A stretch of DNA of 64,000 nucleotides from NCBI GenBank assembly GCA_029721435.1, contig CM056574.1, positions 79,021,001 to 79,085,000 of the forward strand. Reading direction: 5' to 3'. Source of the stretch: Gymnothorax reevesii (lineage: Eukaryota; Chordata; Actinopteri; Anguilliformes; Muraenidae). Under the pieces are notes generated by a model, which saw only the letters and a program-made list of their open reading frames with translations, made no database searches and had not been told where the DNA came from. This document shows positions 19,064 to 31,769 of the stretch, piece by piece. Each line of letters begins with the position of its first letter. Position 1 is the first letter of the stretch. The translations under genes and the position numbers were made by a program.

Positions 19064-22000
19064 CATGTAAGTATTATTGGTTCTGGATCCAGGAGAGTAT
19101 CATCCAGACCAACAACAGGTGTGATTAGTTCTGCTTTTAGGGCAGATTCTATTCAGTGCTGAAATTTTATGAAAATCTGTTCATTACATAAGGACATACC
19201 GAATTGTTCCGAATATAAGACGATTCTGGATATGAGACTACTCCCCTTTCTCAAGTCCTATTTTGGAAAAAATAGGGTTTTGATGACAAAATCTTGTTTT
19301 GGTCACTAAAGAATGATAATCATCGCAAAAATTTCTTTGAAAATACTGATAAAACAAACAGAGAAAAACCAATATAAAAGATTGCAGGCTGTTGTTTTGC
19401 GCCATCTATTGTTGTGAACATGTATTGAGTATAGATTATAAAACGCTCACACAGGATGACTGTTATTGTTGGAAGCCTGGTCCACGGAAAATACGACGAC
19501 CCCATTTCTCCGCTGTGACGTGTCTTTAATGGAACGGCGGAGGCGTCAAAGATAAAACAGGGTCACTTGAGCAAAAGGAGAGAAAATAGTAAACATGCCC
19601 GATGGACGAGAGATGTTAATTTACTGAGATTCCGCTGAGAAGTCACTGTTATGTCAAAGACGCAGAGTGCATCGTATGCCTGTTCCGTGGATATATAAAA
19701 AGCACCGTTGCCATAAACATATCTCCCCAGCGGGCCACGGTACGAAGCAGATTCCCCGTCCGTCATGGAGACATATACAGGCGTACGTGCGATTAGGTAG
19801 TGATTGTTTTTAAATTTCATTTGATTTCATTTGACACACTCTTTTTACTTGAACAAAAGATTGACTGCAATTCCGCACCATGCTTTCTGTTAACGTTCTG
19901 ACAAAATGTGCCAGCCCTCCATGCTGAGGGTCGGGCGTGTAAAGTCACCGAACAGGCCTTGTGGTGACGTGTCTTAAATGGAACACCCGAGGCGTCATAA
20001 ATCAGACCGGGTCACTTGAGCAGAAGAAAACAAAGGAGTAAACAAGCCCGATGGATGAGAGGTTCGAATTCTCTTGGATTCTGCTGAGAAGTCGCAGTGA
20101 CGTCAAAGAGCCAGAGTGCATCGAATGTTCAATTTGTTGCTATAACAACAGCACCGTTGCTATAAACAACTCTGCCCAGGGGGCCGACGGAAGAATGCTG
20201 ATTCTCAGTCCGTGTCCAATGCTCATGGAAACATGTCCAGGTGTACGTGCGATTTGGCAGTGATTTTATTTTTATGAAATTAGATTTTAATTGACTCACT
20301 CTTTGTTTAAACAAAAAAATGACCGCTATTCAGTAGCATGCTTTCTGTTTACGTATTGACAAAATGTGCCTGCCCTCCACTTAGCCGTCGGGCTTGTCTT
20401 GTGACCAGACAGACTGTCCGCTGTGACGTGTCTTAAATGGATCAGCGGAGGTTTCAAATTCTCCGGCAGCTACAGGTCTCAAAAAAGTTGGGACACTTGT
20501 AAAAAGGGGCTTTAAAAGCATTGAATTTCTAAGAGAATCAGCTGAAAGAACATTTAGCAAGTAATTAAGTTAACTGTCATCTGCTGCGCAACACGATTAC
20601 TTATAAAAGGGTTGTCATTGAGAGGCTGAGTTTCTCAGAAGTAAAGATGGCCAGAGGCTCTCCCACCTGTGAAGGCTTGCATAAAAAAAAATGTTGAATA
20701 CTTTAAAAACACTGCTCCTCGACGTTAAATTGCAAAGGCATTGAAGGTCTCATCATCTTCAGTACATGACATCATCAAAAGATTCAGAGTAACTGGAAAA
20801 ATCTCTGCGTGTAAGGGACTAGGCTGAGACCTTTACTGGATGCCCTTTATCTTCGGACCCTCAGATGCCACTGCATCACTCACTGGCATGATTCTTGGGA
20901 TTCTGCAATAATAGAGAAAGAAAAAACATCACTGATTATACCTAGAACTGCCACAAGGTCATTTTGACCTACATTAGTCCCAGTGCAAAAAAATGTAAAT
21001 GGACTATATAGCGGCTGACTATGGAGCTAGTCAGATTGGCAGCTCAAAGCACTTGACAGTAGCCTAATACCTCACGTATGCCCATTTATGCAACACATTC
21101 ATACACTGACGGCTACGCAAGGCAGTCAACTGCAACTGCATTTTGTTACTTTTTGAATGGTGTGCAGGCGCATATATAAGCCAGTTGCTGTCATGACGTC
21201 AGAATCAATTTGTTCTCCCATTTTGCAGGTAGAAATTGTGATTGTCACAGAGCTGTTCTTCTATTCATTTAGTTTATTGAGTAAGCTGGTTAGGATTCCA
21301 GAAAAAGAAATGGATCAGAGGAAACGGATGAATGTAAGTCAGGCTTTGGCAAAGCTTCAGGACATGAGTTCTTGTGAGTCAGATGGAGAAGAAATATCAG
21401 GGCACAGTGATGCTTCTAAGTCTAGTGAATCCGACTCCGATTTTGAAACTGAATGCGATCGTGAGCCACACGGTAAAGGTATCACAGCTGCTGGGCAAAC
21501 TAAGCCTTTGATGACAGGAAGGTCACCAAAACTGGATATTTATTCACGTCATAATGCTTAGGTTTCAAAGCATAATTTCAAGTCCAAATACTTTGAAACA
21601 TTTAAAATTAGCCACAATAGCCAACAAATTGAAGCTTTAAAGCTCTGACCTCTATACTATTTAATCAATGAAGAATCTTAGCAAAACACCATTTATTGTC
21701 CTCCGAATTCTGAAAGTACTTTGAAATGCTTTCACTGAGGCAACACGTCACAGCTGAGAAGTATTACAAAGAGTGGTGCATTTTTGTCAATAAAGAGGAT
21801 GCAGTCATATTTCCACGTCATCCATGCCATGATGAAGGGAGACGCAGTAGCGCTGTGGAGAGCATGGGCTTGACTTGGGATGGAAAAATTCTGTGTTCAA
21901 GTCCTTGCCTTAGCCTGTGCAAAGTGTTCTCAGGCAAAACTCTTCACTTCCACACTGCCTCACTCTACCCAGGTGTACAAATGGGTACCAGCAAAATTGT

Positions 22001-22238
22001 CAGCGAAACTTGACTGAGAGCAGTGGGAGAACCCGAGTTGGACTAGTGTCCCATCGAGGGGGTTTAGCAATACTCCTATTTGCTTCATGTCACAGAAACC
22101 AGGGTTTAACACAGGCCTGGTGGGCCTCCAGGCATGACCTCCACGCATGGTTAGAAATAGTCTTTATTCCGTCTGAGAAGCTGCTCATTTTGAAAACAAG
22201 AAGGGCACTTGGTAGAGCTCATACCTCCGCCATGCCCA
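19064..22238 (+). repeat. Unit 7 (3175 bp)
   Basis: Two bases are lost in CAAACAGAGAAA near 19360. It is the first unit with GACCTACATT after the palindrome, a state lasting to unit 12. The acidic frame is at 21157-21561. With units 8, 13 and 14 it shares ATGACAGG (21514) and AGCTGAG (21756), and the second change opens a 95-codon frame at 21726-22013. Confidence 0.95.
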
Positions 22239-25200
22239 CATGTAAGTATTATTGGTTCTGGATCCAGGAGAGTATCATCCAGACCAACAACAGGTGTGAT
22301 TAGTTCTGCTTTTAGGGCAGATTCTATTCAGTGCTGAAATTTTATGAAAATCTGTTCATTACATAAGGACATACCGAATTGTTCCGAATATAAGACGATT
22401 CTGGATATGAGACTACTCCCCTTTCTCAAGTCATATTTTGGAAAAAATAGGGTTTTGATGACAAAATCTTGTTTTAGTCACTAAAGAATGATAATCATCG
22501 CAAAAATTTCTTTGAAAATACTGATAAAACAAACTGAGAGAAAAACCAATATAAAAGATTGCAGGCTGTTGTTTTGCGCCATCTATTGTTGTGAACATGT
22601 ATTGAGTATAGACTATAAAACGCACACACAGGATGACTGTTATTGTTGGAAGCCTGGTCCACGGAAAATACGACGACCCCATTTCTCCGCTGTGACGTGT
22701 CTTTAATGGAACGGCGGAGGCGTCAAAGATAAAACAGGGTCACTTGAGCAAAAGGAGAGAAAATAGTAAACATGCCCGATGGACGAGAGATGTTAATTTA
22801 CTGAGATTCCGCTGAGAAGTCACTGTTATGTCAAAGACGCAGAGTGCATCGTATGCCTGTTCCGTGGATATATAAAAAGCACCGTTGCCATAAACATATC
22901 TCCCCAGCGGGCCATGGTACGAAGCAGATTCCCCGTCCGTCATGGAGACATATACAGGCGTACGTGCGATTAGGTAGTGATTGTTTTTAAATTTCATTTG
23001 ATTTCATTTGACACACTCTTTTTACTTGAACAAAAGATTGACTGCAATTCCGCACCATGCTTTCTGTTAACGTTCTGACAAAATGTGCCAGCCCTCCATG
23101 CTGAGGGTCGGGCGTGTAAAGTCACCGAACAGGCCTTGTGGTGACGTGTCTTAAATGGAACACCCGAGGCGTCATAAATCAGACCGGGTCACTTGAGCAG
23201 AAGAAAACAAAGGAGTAAACAAGCCCGATGGATGAGAGGTTCGAATTCTCTTGGATTCTGCTGAGAAGTCGCAGTGACGTCAAAGAGCCAGAGTGCATCG
23301 AATGTTCAATTTGTTGCTATAACAACAGCACCGTTGCTATAAACAACTCTGCCCAGGGGGCCGACGGAAGAATGCTGATTCTCAGTCCGTGTCCAATGCT
23401 CATGGAAACATGTCCAGGTGTACGTGCGATTTGGCAGTGATTTTATTTTTATGAAATTAGATTTTAATTGACTCACTCTTTGTTTAAACAAAAAAATGAC
23501 CGCTATTCAGTAGCATGCTTTCTGTTTACGTATTGACAAAATGTGCCTGCCCTCCACTTAGCCGTCGGGCTTGTCTTGTGACCAGACAGACTGTCCGCTG
23601 TGACGTGTCTTAAATGGATCAGCGGAGGTTTCAAATTCTCCGGCAGCTACAGGTCTCAAAAAAGTTGGGACACTTGTAAAAAGGGGCTTTAAAAGCATTG
23701 AATTTCTAAGAGAATCAGCTGAAAGAACATTTAGCAAGTAATTAAGTTAACTGTCATCTGCTGCGCAACACGATTACTTATAAAAGGGTTGTCATTGAGA
23801 GGCTGAGTTTCTCAGAAGTAAAGATGGCCAGAGGCTCTCCCACCTGTGAAGGCTTGCATAAAAAAAAATGTTGAATACTTTAAAAACACTGCTCCTCGAC
23901 GTTAAATTGCAAAGGCATTGAAGGTCTCATCATCTTCAGTACATGACATCATCAAAAGATTCAGAGTAACTGGAAAAATCTCTGCGTGTAAGGGACTAGG
24001 CTGAGACCTTTACTGGATGCCCTTTATCTTCGGACCCTCAGATGCCACTGCATCACTCACTGGCATGATTCTTGGGATTCTGCAATAATAGAGAAAGAAA
24101 AAACATCACTGATTATACCTAGAACTGCCACAAGGTCATTTTGACCTACATTAGTCCCAGTGCAAAAAAATGTAAATGGACTATATAGCGGCTGACTATG
24201 GAGCTAGTCAGATTGGCAGCTCAAAGCACTTGACAGTAGCCTAATACCTCACGTATGCCCATTTATGCAACACATTCATACACTGACGGCTACGCAAGGC
24301 AGTCAACTGCAACTGCATTTTGTTACTTTTTGAATGGTGTGCAGGCGCATATATAAGCCAGTTGCTGTCATGACGTCAGAATCAATTTGTTCTCCCATTT
24401 TGCAGGTAGAAATTGTGATTGTCACAGAGCTGTTCTTCTATTCATTTAGTTTATTGAGTAAGCTGGTTAGGATTCCAGAAAAAGAAATGGATCAGAGGAA
24501 ACGGATGAATGTAAGTCAGGCTTTGGCAAAGCTTCAGGACATGAGTTCTTGTGAGTCAGATGGAGAAGAAATATCAGGGCACAGTGATGCTTCTAAGTCT
24601 AGTGAATCCGACTCCGATTTTGAAACTGAATGCGATCGTGAGCCACACGGTAAAGGTATCACAGCTGCTGGGCAAACTAAGCCTTTGATGACAGGAAGGT
24701 CACCAAAACTGGATATTTATTCACGTCATAATGCTTAGGTTTCAAAGCATAATTTCAAGTCCAAATACTTTGAAACATTTAAAATTAGCCACAATAGCCA
24801 ACAAATTGAAGCTTTAAAGCTCTGACCTCTATACTATTTAATCAATGAAGAATCTTAGCAAAACACCATTTATTGTCCTCCGAATTCTGAAAGTACTTTG
24901 AAATGCTTTCACTGAGGCAACACGTCACAGCTGAGAAGTATTACAAAGAGTGGTGCATTTTTGTCAATAAAGAGGATGCAGTCATATTTCCACGTCATCC
25001 ATGCCATGATGAAGGGAGACGCAGTAGCGCTGTGGAGAGCATGGGCTTGACTTGGGATGGAAAAATTCTGTGTTCAAGTCCTTGCCTTAGCCTGTGCAAA
25101 GTGTTCTCAGGCAAAACTCTTCACTTCCACACTGCCTCACTCTACCCAGGTGTACAAATGGGTACCAGCAAAATTGTCAGCGAAACTTGACTGAGAGCAG

Positions 25201-25415
25201 TGGGAGAACCCGAGTTGGACTAGTGTCCCATCGAGGGGGTTTAGCAATACTCCTATTTGCTTCATGTCACAGAAACCAGGGTTTAACACAGGCCTGGTGG
25301 GCCTCCAGGCATGACCTCCACGCATGGTTAGAAATAGTCTTTATTCCGTCTGAGAAGCTGCTCATTTTGAAAACAAGAAGGGCACTTGGTAGAGCTCATA
25401 CCTCCGCCATGCCCA
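22239..25415 (+). repeat. Unit 8 (3177 bp)
   Basis: Nearly identical to unit 7 in its 3' half, including the Phe to Leu change in the acidic frame (24334-24738) and the 95-codon frame at 24903-25190. It lacks the 2-bp deletion and the CGCTCACAC state of unit 7. GGGCCATGGTAC in A1 is private. Confidence 0.95.
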
Positions 25416-28400
25416 CATGTAAGTATTATTGGTTCTGGATCCAGGAGAGTATCATCCAGACCAACAACAGGTGTGATTAGTTCTGCTTTTAGGGCAGATT
25501 CTATTCAGTGCTGAAATTTTATGAAAATCTGTTCATTACATAAGGACATACCGAATTGTTCCGAATATAAGACGATTCTGGATATGAGACTACTCCCCTT
25601 TCTCAAGTCATATTTTGGAAAAAATAGGGTTTTGATGACAAAATCTTGTTTTAGTCACTAAAGAATGATAATCATCGCAAAAATTTCTTTGAAAATACTG
25701 ATAAAACAAACTGAGAGAAAAACCAATATAAAAGATTGCAGGCTGTTGTTTTGCGCCATCTATTGTTGTGAACATGTATTGAGTATAGACTATAAAACGC
25801 TCACACAGGATGACTGTTATTGTTGGAAGCCTGGTCCACGGAAAATACGACGACCCCATTTCTCCGCTGTGACGTGTCTTTAATGGAACGGCGGAGGCGT
25901 CAAAGATAAAACAGGGTCACTTGAGCAAAAGGAGAGAAAATAGTAAACATGCCCGATGGACGAGAGATGTTAATTTACTGAGATTCCGCTGAGAAGTCAC
26001 TGTTATGTCAAAGACGCAGAGTGCATCGTATGCCTGTTCCGTGGATATATAAAAAGCACCGTTGCCATAAACATATCTCCCCAGCGGGCCACGGTACGAA
26101 GCAGATTCCCCGTCCGTCATGGAGACATATACAGGCGTACGTGCGATTAGGTAGTGATTGTTTTTAAATTTCATTTGATTTCATTTGACACACTCTTTTT
26201 ACTTGAACAAAAGATTGACTGCAATTCCGCACCATGCTTTCTGTTAACGTTCTGACAAAATGTGCCAGCCCTCCATGCTGAGGGTCGGGCGTGTAAAGTC
26301 ACCGAACAGGCCTTGTGGTGACGTGTCTTAAATGGAACACCCGAGGCGTCATAAATCAGACCGGGTCACTTGAGCAGAAGAAAACAAAGGAGTAAACAAG
26401 CCCGATGGATGAGAGGTTCGAATTCTCTTGGATTCTGCTGAGAAGTCGCAGTGACGTCAAAGAGCCAGAGTGCATCGAATGTTCAATTTGTTGCTATAAC
26501 AACAGCACCGTTGCTATAAACAACTCTGCCCAGGGGGCCGACGGAAGAATGCTGTTTCTCAGTCCGTGTCCAATGCTCATGGAAACATGTCCAGGTGTAC
26601 GTGCGATTTGGCAGTGATTTTATTTTTATGAAATTAGATTTTAATTGACTCACTCTTTGTTTAAACAAAAAAATGACCGCTATTCAGTAGCATGCTTTCT
26701 GTTTACGTATTGACAAAATGTGCCTGCCCTCCACTTAGCCGTCGGGCTTGTCTTGTGACCAGACAGACTGTCCGCTGTGACGTGTCTTAAATGGATCAGC
26801 GGAGGTTTCAAATTCTCCGGCAGCTACAGGTCTCAAAAAAGTTGGGACACTTGTAAAAAGGGGCTTTAAAAGCATTGAATTTCTAAGAGAATCAGCTGAA
26901 AGAACATTTAGCAAGTAATTAAGTTAACTGTCATCTGCTGCGCAACACGATTACTTATAAAAGGGTTGTCATTGAGAGGCTGAGTTTCTCAGAAGTAAAG
27001 ATGGCCAGAGGCTCTCCCACCTGTGAAGGCTTGCATAAAAAAAAATGTTGAATACTTTAAAAACACTGCTCCTCGACGTTAAATTGCAAAGGCATTGAAG
27101 GTCTCATCATCTTCAGTACATGACATCATCAAAAGATTCAGAGTAACTGGAAAAATCTCTGCGTGTAAGGGACTAGGCTGAGACCTTTACTGGATGCCCT
27201 TTATCTTCGGACCCTCAGATGCCACTGCATCACTCACTGGCATGATTCTTGGGATTCTGCAATAATAGAGAAAGAAAAAACATCACTGATTATACCTAGA
27301 ACTGCCACAAGGTCATTTTGACCTACATTAGTCCCAGTGCAAAAAAATGTAAATGGACTATATAGCGGCTGACTATGGAGCTAGTCAGATTGGCAGCTCA
27401 AAGCACTTGACAGTAGCCTAATACCTCACGTATGCCCATTTATGCAACACATTCATACACTGACGGCTACGCAAGGCAGTCAACTGCAACTGCATTTTGT
27501 TACTTTTTGAATGGTGTGCAGGCGCATATATAAGCCAGTTGCTGTCATGACGTCAGAATCAATTTGTTCTCCCATTTTGCAGGTAGAAATTGTGATTGTC
27601 ACAGAGCTGTTCTTCTATTCATTTAGTTTATTTAGTAAGCTGGTTAGGATTCCAGAAAAAGAAATGGATCAGAGGAAACGGATGAATGTAAGTCAGGCTT
27701 TGGCAAAGCTTCAGGACATGAGTTCTTGTGAGTCAGATGGAGAAGAAATATCAGGGCACAGTGATGCTTCTAAGTCTAGTGAATCCGACTCCGATTTTGA
27801 AACTGAATGCGATCGTGAGCCACACGGTAAAGGTATCACAGCTGCTGGGCAAACTAAGCCTTTGATGCCAGGAAGGTCACCAAAACTGGATATTTATTCA
27901 CGTCATAATGCTTAGGTTTCAAAGCATAATTTCAAGTCCAAATACTTTGAAACATTTAAAATTAGCCACAATAGCCAACAAATTGAAGCTTTAAAGCTCT
28001 GACCTCTATACTATTTAATCAATGAAGAATCTTAGCAAAACACCATTTATTGTCCTCCGAATTCTGAAAGTACTTTGAAATGCTTTCACTGAGGCAACAC
28101 GTCACAGCTTAGAAGTATTACAAAGAGTGGTGCATTTTTGTCAATAAAGAGGATGCAGTCATATTTCCACGTCATCCATGCCATGATGAAGGGAGACGCA
28201 GTAGCGCTGTGGAGAGCATGGGCTTGACTTGGGATGGAAAAATTCTGTGTTCAAGTCCTTGCCTTAGCCTGTGCAAAGTGTTCTCAGGCAAAACTCTTCA
28301 CTTCCACACTGCCTCACTCTACCCAGGTGTACAAATGGGTACCAGCAAAATTGTCAGCGAAACTTGACTGAGAGCAGTGGGAGAACCCGAGTTGGACTAG

Positions 28401-28592
28401 TGTCCCATCGAGGGGGTTTAGCAATACTCCTATTTGCTTCATGTCACAGAAACCAGGGTTTAACACAGGCCTGGTGGGCCTCCAGGCATGACCTCCACGC
28501 ATGGTTAGAAATAGTCTTTATTCCGTCTGAGAAGCTGCTCATTTTGAAAACAAGAAGGGCACTTGGTAGAGCTCATACCTCCGCCATGCCCA
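25416..28592 (+). repeat. Unit 9 (3177 bp)
   Basis: Acidic frame at 27511-27915. It carries CGCTCACAC, GCTGTTTCTC in A2, GACCTACATT and GGTTTAACAC. This mixture of states is found separately in other units, so the unit looks mosaic. Confidence 0.95.
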
Positions 28593-31500
28593 CATGTAAG
28601 TATTATTGGTTCTGGATCCAGGAGAGTATCATCCAGACCAACAACAGGTGTGATTAGTTCTGCTTTTAGGGCAGATTCTATTCAGTGCTGAAATTTTATG
28701 AAAATCTGTTCATTACATAAGGACATACCGAATTGTTCCGAATATAAGACGATTCTGGATATGAGACTACTCCCCTTTCTCAAGTCATATTTTGGAAAAA
28801 ATAGGGTTTTGATGACAAAATCTTGTTTTAGTCACTAAAGAATGATAATCATCGCAAAAATTTCTTTGAAAATACTGATAAAACAAACTGAGAGAAAAAC
28901 CAATATAAAAGATTGCAGGCTGTTGTTTTGCGCCATCTATTGTTGTGAACATGTATTGAGTATAGACTATAAAACGCTCACACAGGATGACTGTTATTGT
29001 TGGAAGCCTGGTCCACGGAAAATACGACGACCCCATTTCTCCGCTGTGACGTGTCTTTAATGGAACGGCGGAGGCGTCAAAGATAAAACAGGGTCACTTG
29101 AGCAAAAGGAGAGAAAATAGTAAACATGCCCGATGGACGAGAGATGTTAATTTACTGAGATTCCGCTGAGAAGTCACTGTTATGTCAAAGACGCAGAGTG
29201 CATCGTATGCCTGTTCCGTGGATATATAAAAAGCACCGTTGCCATAAACATATCTCCCCAGCGGGCCACGGTACGAAGCAGATTCCCCGTCCGTCATGGA
29301 GACATATACAGGCGTACGTGCGATTAGGTAGTGATTGTTTTTAAATTTCATTTGATTTCATTTGACACACTCTTTTTACTTGAACAAAAGATTGACTGCA
29401 ATTCCGCACCATGCTTTCTGTTAACGTTCTGACAAAATGTGCCAGCCCTCCATGCTGAGGGTCGGGCGTGTAAAGTCACCGAACAGGCCTTGTGGTGACG
29501 TGTCTTAAATGGAACACCCGAGGCGTCATAAATCAGACCGGGTCACTTGAGCAGAAGAAAACAAAGGAGTAAACAAGCCCGATGGATGAGAGGTCCGAAT
29601 TCTCTTGGATTCTGCTGAGAAGTCGCAGTGACGTCAAAGAGCCAGAGTGCATCGAATGTTCAATTTGTTGCTATAACAACAGCACCGTTGCTATAAACAA
29701 CTCTGCCCAGGGGGCCGACGGAAGAATGCTGATTCTCAGTCCGTGTCCAATGCTCATGGAAACATGTCCAGGTGTACGTGCGATTTGGCAGTGATTTTAT
29801 TTTTATGAAATTAGATTTTAATTGACTCACTCTTTGTTTAAACAAAAAAATGACCGCTATTCAGTAGCATGCTTTCTGTTTACGTATTGACAAAATGTGC
29901 CTGCCCTCCACTTAGCCGTCGGGCTTGTCTTGTGACCAGACAGACTGTCCGCTGTGACGTGTCTTAAATGGATCAGCGGAGGTTTCAAATTCTCCGGCAG
30001 CTACAGGTCTCAAAAAAGTTGGGACACTTGTAAAAAGGGGCTTTAAAAGCATTGAATTTCTAAGAGAATCAGCTGAAAGAACATTTAGCAAGTAATTAAG
30101 TTAACTGTCATCTGCTGCGCAACACGATTACTTATAAAAGGGTTGTCATTGAGAGGCTGAGTTTCTCAGAAGTAAAGATGGCCAGAGGCTCTCCCACCTG
30201 TGAAGGCTTGCATAAAAAAAAATGTTGAATACTTTAAAAACACTGCTCCTCGACGTTAAATTGCAAAGGCATTGAAGGTCTCATCATCTTCAGTACATGA
30301 CATCATCAAAAGATTCAGAGTAACTGGAAAAATCTCTGCGTGTAAGGGACTAGGCTGAGACCTTTACTGGATGCCCTTTATCTTCGGACCCTCAGATGCC
30401 ACTGCATCACTCACTGGCATGATTCTTGGGATTCTGCAATAATAGAGAAAGAAAAAACATCACTGATTATACCTAGAACTGCCACAAGGTCATTTTGACC
30501 TACATTAGTCCCAGTGCAAAAAAATGTAAATGGACTATATAGCGGCTGACTATGGAGCTAGTCAGATTGGCAGCTCAAAGCACTTGACAGTAGCCTAATA
30601 CCTCACGTATGCCCATTTATGCAACACATTCATACACTGACGGCTACGCAAGGCAGTCAACTGCAACTGCATTTTGTTACTTTTTGAATGGTGTGCAGGC
30701 GCATATATAAGCCAGTTGCTGTCATGACGTCAGAATCAATTTGTTCTCCCATTTTGCAGGTAGAAATTGTGATTGTCACAGAGCTGTTCTTCTATTCATT
30801 TAGTTTATTTAGTAAGCTGGTTAGGATTCCAGAAAAAGAAATGGATCAGAGGAAACGGATGAATGTAAGTCAGGCTTTGGCAAAGCTTCAGGACATGAGT
30901 TCTTGTGAGTCAGATGGAGAAGAAATATCAGGGCACAGTGATGCTTCTAAGTCTAGTGAATCCGACTCCGATTTTGAAACTGAATGCGATCGTGAGCCAC
31001 ACGGTAAAGGTATCACAGCTGCTGGGCAAACTAAGCCTTTGATGCCAGGAAGGTCACCAAAACTGGATATTTATTCACGTCATAATGCTTAGGTTTCAAA
31101 GCATAATTTCAAGTCCAAATACTTTGAAACATTTAAAATTAGCCACAATAGCCAACAAATTGAAGCTTTAAAGCTCTGACCTCTATACTATTTAATCAAT
31201 GAAGAATCTTAGCAAAACACCATTTATTGTCCTCCGAATTCTGAAAGTACTTTGAAATGCTTTCACTGAGGCAACACGTCACAGCTTAGAAGTATTACAA
31301 AGAGTGGTGCATTTTTGTCAATAAAGAGGATGCAGTCATATTTCCACGTCATCCATGCCATGATGAAGGGAGACGCAGTAGCGCTGTGGAGAGCATGGGC
31401 TTGACTTGGGATGGAAAAATTCTGTGTTCAAGTCCTTGCCTTAGCCTGTGCAAAGTGTTCTCAGGCAAAACTCTTCACTTCCACACTGACTCACTCTACC

Positions 31501-31769
31501 CAGGTGTACAAATGGGTACCAGCAAAATTGTCAGCGAAACTTGACTGAGAGCAGTGGGAGAACCCGAGTTGGACTAGTGTCCCATCGAGGGGGTTTAGCA
31601 ATACTCCTATTTGCTTCATGTCACAGAAACCAGGGTTTAACACAGGCCTGGTGGGCCTCCAGGCATGACCTCCACGCATGGTTAGAAATAGTCTTTATTC
31701 CGTCTGAGAAGCTGCTCATTTTGAAAACAAGAAGGGCACTTGGTAGAGCTCATACCTCCGCCATGCCCA
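28593..31769 (+). repeat. Unit 10 (3177 bp)
   Basis: Acidic frame at 30688-31092. Private changes are GAGGTCCGAATTC in A2 and CACACTGACTCAC in the SINE near 31489. It otherwise resembles unit 9. Confidence 0.95.

Noticed and set aside
18742..19128. 128-codon frame crossing the unit boundary in units 6-9, 13 and 14
   Set aside because: It exists only because TTAAAC became TTTAAC in the SINE tail. It spans a SINE, linker and another repeat and has no domain.
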